A DNA stretch of 64,000 nucleotides. Origin: Zizania palustris (taxonomy: Eukaryota > Streptophyta > Magnoliopsida > Poales > Poaceae). The DNA is taken from assembly GCA_019279435.1 (NCBI GenBank), contig JAAALK010000285.1, forward strand, positions 30,412,371-30,476,370, read 5' to 3'. The stretch's first letter is position 1. Each line of letters begins with the position of its first letter. Under the pieces are notes generated by a model. That model had not been told where the DNA came from and searched no databases. It saw only the letters and a list, made by a program, of their open reading frames with translations. Both the position numbers and the translations under genes were made by a program. Shown piece after piece: positions 11,582-21,894 of this stretch.

Positions 11582-12133
11582 CTATCTCGGGTCAAGAGGA
11601 GGGCCATGACCATACTCCGCTCTTCGCGTGATGGCCTGATCTCCGGAAACAGTGAGCACTCTTGCTTGTGTGGGCATCTTCATACATAAATAATTATGAT
11701 GCGCCACAGCTCCGAATTGATTTAATATGCCTCTTCTGAAGATGACATTATATGCATATGGAGCATCTACAACATCGAAGATCACTTCCTCTGTCCTGGC
11801 CAGTAGCCCCTCTCCGAAAGTAACTTCTAGGCCAATTTGGCCGAGGGCATCAAGAGGGGGTCCTGCAAATCCTTGCAAAGGACGGGCTGCTGGGAGAAGA
11901 TGCTTTCTGGAGATGCAGAGTTGATCAAAGGCTTGGATGAAAATAATATCCACCGAACTCCCGCCGTCAATTAGCACTCTTCGAACCTCAGTTCCTGCTA
12001 TGTCGGCAGTGATGACAAGTGGGTCTGCATGTGGAAATTTTACACCAGTTGCATCATCTGCGGAAAAAGATATTGGCACATGGGACCATTCGGGCATAGC
12101 AGCTACAGATGAAGAGGTTCCAATATGGCCCAC
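11582..12133 (-). pseudogene. Element A aspartic protease
   Basis: This 183-residue frame contains VLIDGGSSVDIIF near 11960, the active-site strand in the DGG form shared by this lineage, and a C-terminal FRRGILNQFGAV segment where an alpha/beta core is expected. It follows gag (GHIGTSSS linker) and precedes RT. It is intact over this stretch but cut off from gag and RT by stops. Element B lacks this whole domain. Confidence 0.82.
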
Positions 12134-13686
12134 CTCTCTGACATATTCTCTTCTCTACCTCTTTGACATACTTCCAATAGTCCCTCCTCCGGAGATGGGG
12201 AGGACTACTCTTTTTCCTCGATCTTGCCCCTCTTCTTGCTTCGGAGGTGGCATAATATTGACCACCGGAGGGCGTCTTGCCGAATCGAAGTTCTCTATCC
12301 GCGCCACAGCCTGGATAGGCTCCGGACGCACTTCAGCTGGAACTCGGTCAGTAGTACCTCAACCCGAAGTTCTTTCCAGATATTCTCCTCTCAGAGCAAG
12401 TATAGCCTTGCACGCATCAGTTGCGTGACTTCAGTTTTCACCATGGATATAGCAGAAAAAGGTCTGGACTTTGCCAGCCGGTTTCCCTAGCGGCCTCCAA
12501 CCGCTGGTCTTGCTTCCTGAGGGTAGTGGAGTTCTTTGGGCAAACTTCTGCGGGGGTGCAATGTTCAAAACTTCTGAACGAGGATGCTTTTGCCCCCTAC
12601 GCCTGTCATGCTGAACTTCGAAGCTAGGCCCTTGCGGCTGTGCTGAAGTTTTCACTTCCAATTTAACTTCTTGCAGTATTGACGGGGTTGCAGTAGTTCT
12701 CCGAAGTCATCCCTCTTCTGACCTTGCATACTCTTCGAAATAAGACATCAACTGAGAAACAGAAGATATGCTTTTCCGGTGAAATTTATCAAGGAGGCCT
12801 GGATGAGTAACTCCCTCTCGAGCTGAGTCAACTACTGAAGATGTAGTTAACCCTCGAATTTGTGACTTCGTATGAGCGAAGCGCTTGAAATACTGTCTTA
12901 AGGTCTCTCCAGGGAGCTGTTTTATCTGGAAAAGACTTCCTGTTGACATGGGGGTACGAAGGTACCCTGAAAGTTACTTACGAACTTCTTCTTTAACTGC
13001 CCCCATGAACTGATTGATCCTGGCTTCAGAGACCAGAACCACCGCAATGCCACTCCTTGAATAGCTAGGGGGAAGCATTTTGCCATAGTGTCCCGCACTC
13101 CCCCACTGGCTTCAATTGCTAGAGCATAAGAACGGACAAATTCTCTAGGATCTTCATCTCCGACATACCTGCAAAGCTTCGAAGTTTTGAACTTAGGGTC
13201 GAAGCGTACTTTATGCAACTCAGGATGCAGCGGAGACTCGGTGTCGAAGGAAGCATTCTCCGGGGCTTCGGGATAAATAAGCTCGTCGTCTTCAGGTATT
13301 TCGGGAATGGTTGGGGTGGCTTGAGAACGAAGCCTATTCGCGGCTTCTTGCCGCCACCTTGCTATTTCGGCTTGGAGACTGGCCATTTGAGCGGCCATAT
13401 CACCAAGACTATCTTCATCTCCTCCGGAAGGGTCTTCCGGGTCTTGAGAACTGTAGGGATCAGTTCGAAGTGGAACTTGAGGTGGAAGAGGGACTCCGGC
13501 TGGTTGAAGTATAGATGGAGTTGGCGGAGGAACTCCGTATGCTCGAGTATGGGGAATCCCTTCTAGAGTTTGAGGTGGAGGAAACGTCGAAGGTCCTCTG
13601 ACCTCAACTGTGTCTGAAGATCTTGCTCCGGAGGTCCGAGGGGACCTCCTTACAGGATTACTACCTACACTCCGCTTAGGAAGCAT
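12134..13686 (-). pseudogene. Element A gag (broken)
   Basis: The ATG at 13684-13686 opens a 254-residue frame: a Pro/Ser-rich start, a short helix (MAAQMASLQAEIARWRQEA), then the gag core (DEDPREFVRSYALAIEASGG, LKKKFVSNFQGTF). A frameshift near 12940 moves the rest to 12949-12707 (LPGETLRQYFKRFAHTKSQI, the retrotransposon gag motif). A third frame at 12661-12431 carries a basic region and the start of a zinc knuckle (CYIHGEN, then H and C after a stop). The gene would form the virus-like particle and bind RNA. At least one frameshift and two stops disable it. Confidence 0.85.
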
Positions 13687-13728
13687 GGTTTGAGAACTTG
13701 GTAGAGAACGAAGTTTTTTGGACTAGGT

Positions 13729-13746
13729 TCCTCACGGACGGCGCCA
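13729..13746 (-). other. Element A primer-binding site
   Basis: On the minus strand, two bases after the 5' LTR, the sequence reads TGGCGCCGTCCGTGAGGA. The TGGCGCCG start is typical of tRNA-complementary sites in Tat elements. I do not assign the tRNA. Confidence 0.65.
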
Positions 13747-13748
13747 AC

Positions 13749-14241
13749 TGTTGGCGTAAAATATTACGCTAACAGGTTTCCGAAGATTAGAAACTAACAA
13801 AAGAAGTGTTTGCGAAGGAAATTATTCCAAGCCTCCGAAAGTATAATAGCTTAAAATAGTTCGAAAGTGTGTATTGAATAACTTGAATTCGGTCCTCATT
13901 ACATGGTAAAACGGGGGGTATTTATAGGCCCAAACATTAAGGAAAAGACCCTTTTACCCCTCTATTATAACCGACATAGTGGAAACTATTCGGTACCCTT
14001 AATAGGGCTAAAATGGTAAAAGACTAATCTAATGAGAAAAAAGATAAGTCTTCTATCTTAGCTAGCAAAGAAACTCTCGGAAGAGTCCAAGTTCGAAGAT
14101 ATACTCCGAATCGGAGTCTGTCATCATACTTCGAACTTGACTCAATGCATCCCAGGAATCATATGCTGGAAATCTTGGACTTAACACCAACCTTTGTCTT
14201 GTTACTGCAATAACCCTGAAGATGGAATATTTTCCCCAACA
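13749..14241 (-). repeat. Element A 5' LTR
   Basis: This 493-bp partner of 2990-3483 has its minus-strand TATA box at 13919-13926. It also contains a nested inverted repeat in the U3 part, listed separately. Confidence 0.95.
14089..14138. repeat. Nested palindrome in the U3 region of element A LTR
   Basis: Outer arms AAGTTCGAAG (14089-14098) and CTTCGAACTT (14129-14138) are perfect inverted copies. Inside them, ACTCCGA and TCGGAGT (14103-14109, 14111-14117) form a second perfect pair with a 1-base centre. The left LTR keeps the inner pair and has one mismatch in the outer arms. Confidence 0.7.
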
Positions 14242-14246
14242 GTGGC
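14242..14246. repeat. Target-site duplication of element A, right copy (gtggc)
   Basis: An exact repeat of 2985-2989. Confidence 0.92.
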
Positions 14247-17200
14247 GGCGGCGACTTCTTCAGGCCCGGCAGAGGCACGCGACTCATGGGAGCTCCGTCC
14301 CGCTTCGCAGCGGTTCCGGGAGCAGACCCTGGAGTTGGGGCAATCGGGGAGCAACGATGCATCCATCGAACAAGTGACTAGGGGCCACCTTGGCCCTGAA
14401 TCGAGGGCCAGGAAGCCGGGCCCGGAGTCAGTCCCAGTGCCACGAGAAGGGGAGGTCATCGTCTTCGAGGCTTTCTTCGACGCGGGACCGGGGTTCCCCG
14501 CCTCGGAGCTCCTCTCCGGAGTTTTGGACGCCTTCCACCTGGAGCTCCCGCAGCTGTCCCCGAACGATGTGGCTCGCCTCGCTTTCTTCGAGTGGGCCAT
14601 GCGTGCCGAGGGTTGCGAAGGCAGGGTGGAGGTCTTCGCGCAGATGCACGAAGCCCTTTGCCAGCCGAAGAAGAAGGACGGCTTGGTGCTGGCCTTCGGG
14701 AGCATCAATTTCTAGCTCCATAGGAGGTACGCAGACTCCTTCCCGGCGAAGGCTATCAACGAGCGGCAGTACTCCAAGTGGGCGCACCGATGGTTCTATG
14801 TCTGGGTGGGGCTCAGCTCCGGGCTCGCTGGGCCTCCGCGCCACATCTGGTTCTGGAGGGAGGCGGTCATCGAAGCTAGTGCCGGCTCAGTCTCCGCCCA
14901 GATCCAGCTTCTCCAAATCATCGCCCGCCGGATGAACATGCGGGACTTGACAGAAGAGTTTGTGGCCCTCGAGATTCCGCCGCTGAAGGAGGAGTGGCCA
15001 GATTCGCTTCAGAGCAGCCAGGATGAATCAACATCAACGGAGCTCTCCCATCGGCTCGGTAAGCATATGCTTTCTCTTTGACCCTGCTCGTCTTTCACTG
15101 CGCTCGGGAGGTTTTCGGACCTAACCTTCGGGTACAGGGTCGCTCGTCGCCAAGACGCCCGAGGAAGTGGCACGAATGTCAGAGAAGATCCTCGGAGCTC
15201 CTACCCCGGCTGAGTACAAACGGCGGGTGGAGCTTGTGGGATCTTGGGGGCGGCATAACCGCGTGTGGGACGCGCTCGAGCTCTCCCTCCCGCCTCTCCC
15301 AGAGGGGGAGGTCCTTCGCGTCGCTTCGAAGCGGAGGGTGGCTGACCTCGATGCCGGCCCTTCCCCCAGGCGCCCTTCGAAGAAGAAGAAGATGGTGAAG
15401 GGCCTGAGGAGGCTCTCTTCGGCTCACTCCTCTGCCTCCCACTCCGAGTGGGGGTACTCCAGCGAGGGAGCCGGGACAGAACCGGAGGATCCCCCGGTGG
15501 TCCCGGATCCAGTTCGACCGGAGTGGCCGGCTACCGAAGGAGCCGGAGGCGCTCCTACCCCTCTGAACCCTTCGCCGCCTACTCTGAGGACCGGGCAGGA
15601 GGCACCGGTTATCGAAGTGGCGCCGTCCCCCAAGTCTACCCCCCCGCGCGATACAGCCTTAGAGGGGATCTTCGTCAGCTCTCGAGGGGTAGGGAGACCG
15701 ATAGCCTAGACCGGGGCGGACTGGCTGATCCCCTCTGGACTATCGAGGGAAGTGCCGACGTCGAGGCTGAACTCGCCGTGGCGGCAGCGGGTTCCCCGGT
15801 GAACTCGATAGATAATCTGTTCTATCGGCCGGGCACTCCGAGGTGCGTCCAGCCTTCAGAAGCCTCCTCGAGGCCGCAGACGAAGGTACGTAAAACCGTT
15901 CATCCTTTACTCAAACATCAGACCCTTTCAACCTTAACCTCTGTTCCTTCTGGGCAGGTACATCCATCCGGGCCTCAGATCTGGCCCCGATTCCTTCCGA
16001 GGATGGCGCCAATGCAGGGTCCGAAGTCCCTGCCAACGCGGCGGGAGCTCCGGAGCCAAGTGACGGGGCGGAGTCAGAAAAGGGCCCCGAAGAAGCCTCC
16101 GAGGGGCTGACCAAGAGACCGGGGTCCGGCCCCGGCCGCCCTCCAGCCTGAGGGGCGCACGTTCTAGCGTGCCCCTCCTATGCCCCTTCCTGGTGAAGGG
16201 TGAAGACTTCGCGTCAACGGTGGCCCCGGTCCACGACTCCTACCTGCGCTTGCGGGAGGCCCTGCTGATAGACGAGCTCAGCCTGTCGGACAGCCTCGAG
16301 CTCAGCCAGGCCATCGAGAACGCCGCGGGCCAGGTATTTCCTCAGAGCGCCCCTTAGCGAGCCCCTAACTCCCTTTTTCTCACTCGCCGTTTTGTGTAAA
16401 GGTAGTCGCGCTGGCGTAGGGCTCGCTGCTCTCCCTGCTCTCTGAACCCCGCCGCCGCGAGAGCAGCACCTCAGAACTCTCCTACCGGGCGGATTCTGCC
16501 GAGAGGTTGGTCCACGAGCAGGCGGCCGAGATCGAAGGCCTTCGCTCTCGGGCCGATAGACCTGAGGCGCTCGAGGCCCAAATGGCGGAGGTCGACTCCC
16601 TCAAGGCCCGAGTCACTTAACTGGAGGGACTCCAAGCACGGGCTGCTCAAGCGGACGAGCTCGAGGCGGAGGTCAATGCCTTTCGGGACCAGGCCACCGA
16701 GGTGGAGAGGCTCCGGTCCCGAGCCGAGGATGCAGAGCGACTCGAAGGAGAAGTCTTCGTGCTTCAGGCTCAGGTCTCGGACATGGACGAACTCTGGGAG
16801 GCAGCAGCCAGTGCCGAGGCCCTCGAAGCCCGAGTGCTCCAGCTCGAGCGGACCGTGGCGGACCTCCTGGCTCGGAATGAAGAGGTGACCGAAGCATTAG
16901 CCCAGGGGGAAAAGACGGTGGCCGACACCGTAGTGTCCCTCCGGAGGGCGCTGGCGCGCTATGGCACCGGGTGCACGGCCTTCGACATCGCCCGGGAGAC
17001 CCTTAGCCACCGGCTAAAGTTCGTCCAGGCCGCCGTCCGGCAGATAGGCCTCACCGTGTCGAAGTACGGTGAGGTATCAGCTCGGGTAACTGCGCTCGAG
17101 ATCCTCTGACATCTTGAGGTGTCCGGCGGCCCCCTTCCTTCGGCTTCAAGCTCACATCCCATCGCATTCGGGGGGAGCCACCTCCTATCGCCGAGTCCAG

Positions 17201-17938
17201 CGGTAGCTCAGTCCTGGAGACTCCTCCAGGCGAACAGGCAAGCCGAGGGCCCCGGCGCGGTTAAGGCCTGGCTAGACGAGGCCCTTCATTCGAGCGAACC
17301 TCCGGCCCCTTCGAAGCCTTCGGCCACGACGCGCCAACCAGACCCGAAGGTGTAGTCTCCTTAGGGTCTTCGTGCTGCAAATCTTGTAATAGTTTAGAAA
17401 CTCATCAATGCATTAATAAAGGGTACTTGCTTTTTGGGAACTATTCAGGGTGTTTGCTCCGCTCGCGATTGCGACATTGAGGTACTCGAGCCTGACAGAG
17501 CCCTTCAACACCGATGGGCTATTCTCGAAGCCCTTAGAGCTAATCGGCCCGCGCGCTTCGTCCTTCCTCGAGGTAGCGACGGTTATGCAGATCCAGATGG
17601 TTACGCCCTTAGAGCTAATTAAGGAAGAAGAGAAAGAGCCTCAAGCTCCGCCTTCGTCGCCTGAACCGGTGGATTGGTCCGACGCGGAAGCTGGTCCGAA
17701 CGAGGCACCGTCTGGGGGCGAAGGTTTGCGTAGCTGGGCTCAATTGCAGGAAGATCAGAGAACCTTTCGCGCCCAAAGGAAAGAAGAGAAGAGGCAGAAG
17801 AGGAAAGAGAAGTCTAAACACGCAGCGCGGAGTCTCAAACCAGGGCAGGCTCCGGCCCGGGTGACTGTCTTGACCGAAGAGGCTTCTGGTTCCTTCTTGG
17901 CTTGGACGAAGACTTCACTTAACCTCTCTTGCTTTTAA
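14247..17938 (+). pseudogene. Element B antisense gene, remainder (copy 1)
   Basis: It continues the gene that starts at 2919. Exon 1 runs to 15058 with the same domain as in element A (FEAFFDAGPGFP, FFEWAMRAEGCEGR, VLAFGSINF), where a TAG at 14713-14715 interrupts it. Candidate introns are 15059-15137, 15886-15957, 16334-16401 and 17350-17448, all with GT..AG ends and all at the places used in element A. Where both readings are clear the phase also matches: phase 1 for introns 1 and 2, phase 0 for intron 4. Exon 4 is a long coiled coil (LRSRAEDAERLEGEVFVL). Exon 5 matches the acidic/basic tail of A and ends at 17938. Several stops (for example near 16618 and 17107) and frameshifts break it. 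GC content is much higher than in the homologue of A. Function unknown. Confidence 0.75.
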
Positions 17939-18114
17939 TTCACAACAAATGTTGTATATTGTACGTTGTATTGATGATGCAAATAATTGAAGCCTTTCTT
18001 CTCTGCTCCTTCCTCTTTCTTCTCTGCTCCTCCCCCCTCCTTCACAGGCAGACGGCTTGTCGACTGTGCGCGAACAGTAGTGAGGAAGCGGAAGAACTAG
18101 GTTGGATCGAACGG
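17939..18114. other. 3' flank of the element B antisense gene
   Basis: This short AT-rich then pyrimidine-rich stretch lies before the minisatellite. No gene is seen; it probably holds the 3' untranslated part of the antisense transcript. Confidence 0.4.
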
Positions 18115-18589
18115 GAGCTCGGAGCCCGAATCGAGGGTGTGTCGTGCCTGAGCTCGGAACCTGATTGTAGGGTGCGTCGAGCCAGAGCTCAGAACCCGAT
18201 TGTAGGGTGCGTCGAGCCAGAGCTCAGAACCCGATTCGAGGGTGCGTCGAGCCGGAGCTCGGAACCCGATTCGAGGGTGTGTCGAGCCGGAGCTCGGAAC
18301 CCGATTCGAGGGTGCGTCGAGCCGGAGCTCGGAACCCGATTCGAGGGTGCGTCGAGCCAGAGCTCAGAACCCAATTGCAGGGTGCGTCGAGCCGGAGCTC
18401 AGAACCCGATTGTAGGGTGCGTCGAGCCAGAGCTCAGAACCCGATTCGAGGGTGCGTCGAGCCGGAGCTCGGAACCCGATTCGAGGGTGCGTCGAGCCAG
18501 AGCTCGGAACCCGATTGTAGGGTGCGTCGAGCCGAAGCTCCGAACCTGATTCGAGGGTGTGTCGAGCCGGAGCTCGGAACCTGATTGTC
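18115..18589. repeat. Element B minisatellite, 35-bp unit, about 13.6 copies (copy 1)
   Basis: Head-to-tail 35-bp units centre on GAGCTCGGAACCCGATT followed by CGAGGGTGCGTCGAGCC. Units alternate between two variants (CGATTCGAGGG and CGATTGTAGGG). Because 35 is not a multiple of 3, several frames stay open over the array and give repetitive peptides. These are not regarded as proteins. Confidence 0.92.
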
Positions 18590-18721
18590 TGGTGAAAAAA
18601 CGACGCATAGATACCGAAGGGTGTCCAATTTGGCTAGAACGTTCGCCCAATAGTATTATTGAATTGTAAATTGGGTACAACAGCGGCCGACATCGGCCAT
18701 CACCGGGAGACACTTATAGAA

Positions 18722-21700
18722 TTATGCAAAATAGCGCTTCAAGTGCTCAGCGTGCCAAGTGTGTTTAGGTCTTCACCTTCTAAGGTAGCTAGTCGGTAGG
18801 ACCCAGGCCGCCCGGAGCCGGTCACGATGTATGGGCCTTCCCATTTGTTACCTAGCTTCGTCGGGGCGGCCACCGCGCGCAGGATGAGGTGCCCAGGCTG
18901 GAACTCTTTGCGCTTGACCTTGGGGTCATACCACTACTTCGTCTGCTTCTGGTATTGTGAGAGGTTGGCTACGGCTCGGAGCCATGTCTCCTCCGTATGA
19001 TCGAGGGAGATGGCGCGCTCTTGATCACTCTCGGGCGTTTTGACTCGCATCGAGCCGGCCCGAATTTCGTTGGGGTCATTGCTTCGTCACCGAATAGGAG
19101 ACAAAACGGGGTGAACCCAGTTGCGCGGGAAGGAGGTGGTCCAAATAGACCACAAGATCTTCGGGAGCTCTTCAGGCCACAATCCCTTAGCTAAGCCCAC
19201 GATGTGTTAGTTAAGGCCAGAAAGTATATGTCCATTAGCCCGCTCAACAGCCCCATTTGATTGAGGGTGCCGAACTGCTGCGAAGCACAGCTGTACTCTC
19301 AATTCTTCGCAAAACACTTTGACAGCCCCAGCATCGAACTGAGTGCCATTGTCCAGTGTGAGCTGCCTGGGCACTGCGAAGCGGCAGACTATGTTTTGCC
19401 AGAACAATTTCTGGACTCTTCGGGAGGTGATGGAAGTCAATGGCTCGACTTCGACCCACTTGGAGAAATACTCAACGGCGACAGCAGCGAAGCGCAGGTT
19501 GCCTCTTGCTCTAGGGAACGGTCCAATGAGATCCATTCCCCAGCGAGCTAGAGGCCAAACAGGTGGGATGAGCTGCAGGCTGACCGGGGGCCTGCGGCTC
19601 CGTTGCCCCATCCATTGGCATCCTTGGAAGGTACGCCCTAACACTTCGGCATCGGCGACGATAGTGGGCCAGTACACGCCCTGCCGGAGGGCCTTCCCGG
19701 CGAGTGCCCGAGGGGCTAAATGGCTACCGCACAGCCCCTCGTGGATTTCTCGGAGCATTGCTATCCCGTCCGAGTGAGAGATGCACCGAAGCAGCGGGGA
19801 ACATACCCCTGACTTGTATAAGATGCCATCAATGAATTGGAAAGACCTGGCGCGGAGTTGAAGCCGCGCTTGATCCGGACTGGGCCAGTCATCCAAATCA
19901 CCGCCGAGTGCTCGCAAAATGGGCTCCCGCCAATCGTTGCTGATCGTGCAGAGAACCGCGGCTGAACGAAGTGACGCTCGGGTCTTGGCTAATATGGAGG
20001 TTGGTGCTTCATCGCGGAGGGGCGCCGAAGGTTTGATAATCTCTTCGAAGAAGGCGCCCGGCGGCAAGGCTTGGCCGCTGGCTCCGGCTTTGGCGAGGGC
20101 ATCGTCTTGGAAGTTCTCGCTTCTTGGGATGCTTTGGATGGATATCCCCTTGAAGGATGCTTCGAATTTCCGAATGGCTTCGAGGTAGGCGGCGAGGTCT
20201 GGGTGCCGGGCCTGGAAGCTCTTGTCTATATGCCTGGCGATGACCTGAGAATCGGTCTTGACTACAACGCGGGTGGCTTTGAGCGCCTGCGCCTTGCGAA
20301 GACCCAGTAGCACTCCTTCGTACTCGGTGATATTGTTGGTAGCCTTGAAGTTCAGCCGAGCGGAATATGAAGCCTGCTGGCCGGAGGGGGAGACAATGAC
20401 TGCTCTGGCTCTGGCTCCTGAAGCCTGGTAGGCACCATCCGAATAGACGGTCCAGACCCCCTCGCCTGCTTTGGTACTGGCGTGATCAGCCGCAGACGTC
20501 CATTCAGCAACGAAGTCGGCGAGGATTTGAGATTTAACGGCAGTCCGGGCCACGAAGGAGATCCCGAATGTGGCAAGTTCTACCGCCCACTTTTCGATGC
20601 GTCCGGTGGCATCCTTGTTTCGGAACATGTCACCTAGTGGGTATGCAGTTGGAATAATGATATCATGAGCAAAGAAGTAGTGCCGATGTTTCCTGGATGC
20701 CATGACAAGGGTGTATGCCACCTTTTCGAGCTCAGAATATCGAGTTTTTGCTCCGGAGAAGGCTTCGGATACGAAGTAGACGGGCCGTTGCACCAGCTTC
20801 CCGCTAAGGCCCTCTTCTTGAATCAGGGCCACGCTTGCCGCGCTGCTGGAGGCAGCGAGGTAGACAAGAAGAGGATTGCCGGCCCGAGGTGTGGCGAGGG
20901 CCACAAGGTCGGAGAAGTACTTCTTCATTTGATCGAAGCAGTCTTGACATTCGGGGGTCCACTCAAAATCTTTAGAGCCCCGAAGCGCCTTAAAAATGGG
21001 CAAGCTTTTTTCGGCTGATCTCGCCAAAAAGCGGCTAAGAGCGGCCAGGCGCCCAGCTAGCTTCTGTGCTTGCTTCAAATTCCGAGGAGGAGACATGTTT
21101 TGCAGTGCGCTGACTTGCGTTGGACTGGCTTCGATACCTCGGCTAGAGACCAGGTACCCTAGCAGCTTCCCAGTGCGCGCTCCGAAGACACACTTCTCTA
21201 GATTAAGGCGGATTCCACACCGCCAGAGGCTGTCGAAGGTTTCAGCTATGTCCGCACTATCGAGATCCTTGACCATACTCTTAATGACAATGTCTTCCAT
21301 ATATGCTTCGACGTTGCGGCCAATCTGGTGGCCCAGAGCCTTAGATATCAGTCTTGAGAAAGTGGCTCCGGCGTTGTGGAGGCCAAAAGGCATCCGAACG
21401 TAGCAGAACACTCCCGAGGGGGTAACAAAGCTTGTTTTGACCTGATCTTCTGGCTTCATCCAGATCTGGTGATATCCTTAATAAGCGTCGAGGAAGTTGA
21501 GAAGCTCAGCACCGGTAGTGGAATAGACTAACTTATCAATGCGAGGCATGGGGTAGGGGTCACGAGGGCAAGCTTTATTCAGAGAAGTGAAGTCGATACA
21601 CATATGCCATTTGCCAGATGTTTTCTTCTGGACAAATACTGGATTAGACAACCACTCAGTGTGACTCACTTTCCGAATGACCCCCGCTCGATGTAGCTTC

Positions 21701-21894
21701 TCAGTCTTGGCCTTGGCAAGTTCGGCTCTCTCGACGAACAGTTTTCGGAGCCCCTAGCGCACCGGGTGAGCCTTCGGGTCGACCGCCAGAGAATGCTCAA
21801 TAATTGAGCGGTCGATGCCTGGGATGTCTTCGTCGGACCATGCGAAGATGTCTAGGTTGTTGCGGATGACTTCCTCAAGTTGCTTTGACACCTA
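18722..21894 (-). pseudogene. Element B pol: RT, RNase H, second RNase H, integrase (copy 1)
   Basis: The longest frame, 21459-19207, gives 750 residues. It holds RT fingers/palm (FCYVRMPFGLHNAG; catalytic box reads AYMEDIVIKS, so the second position of YMDD is E), the first RNase H (around residues 165-300), the archaeal-type second RNase H (VYSDGAYQASG, TNNITEYEGVLLGLRKAQ, KTDSQ; around 340-465), the integrase zinc finger (HEGLCGSH, then FQGC where CQGC is expected), and the core with WGMDLIGPFP, DNGTQFD and HPQSNGAVERANG. RT N-terminal sequence lies at 21669-21478, split off by a TAA. Further stops stand at 21892, near 21757 and at 19204. The integrase tail runs to LKRYFA at 18722 with indels specific to this copy near 19066 and 19135. 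Not functional. Confidence 0.9.

Larger units (their letters stand above)
2990..14241 (-). mobile_element. Element A: complete Tat-lineage Ty3/gypsy retrotransposon nested in B
   Basis: This 11,252-bp element has 494- and 493-bp LTRs, a perfect 5-bp TSD, and PBS and PPT in place. On the minus strand it holds gag, aspartic protease, RT, RNase H, second RNase H and integrase. On the plus strand it holds an intron-containing antisense gene. By eye the LTRs differ by about 19 substitutions and one indel (near 4%), fewer than those of B, which fits its inner position. Gag and pol contain stops and frameshifts, so it is structurally full length but not autonomous. Confidence 0.94.

Noticed and set aside
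18207..18584. Repetitive open frames (peptides such as RGCVEPELGTRFEG) over the minisatellite
   Set aside because: Several frames on both strands stay open only because of the repeat. There is no start context or domain, and copy 3 has a frame-breaking T.
18115..18589. CRISPR-like array of 35-bp repeats
   Set aside because: The units are contiguous with no unique spacers, and the setting is a plant retrotransposon. It is a minisatellite.
19261..21403. Plus-strand open frames over B pol (for example 19343-19777, 20665-21018, 20996-21403 and their copies)
   Set aside because: These are shadows of the long pol frame with no recognisable family.
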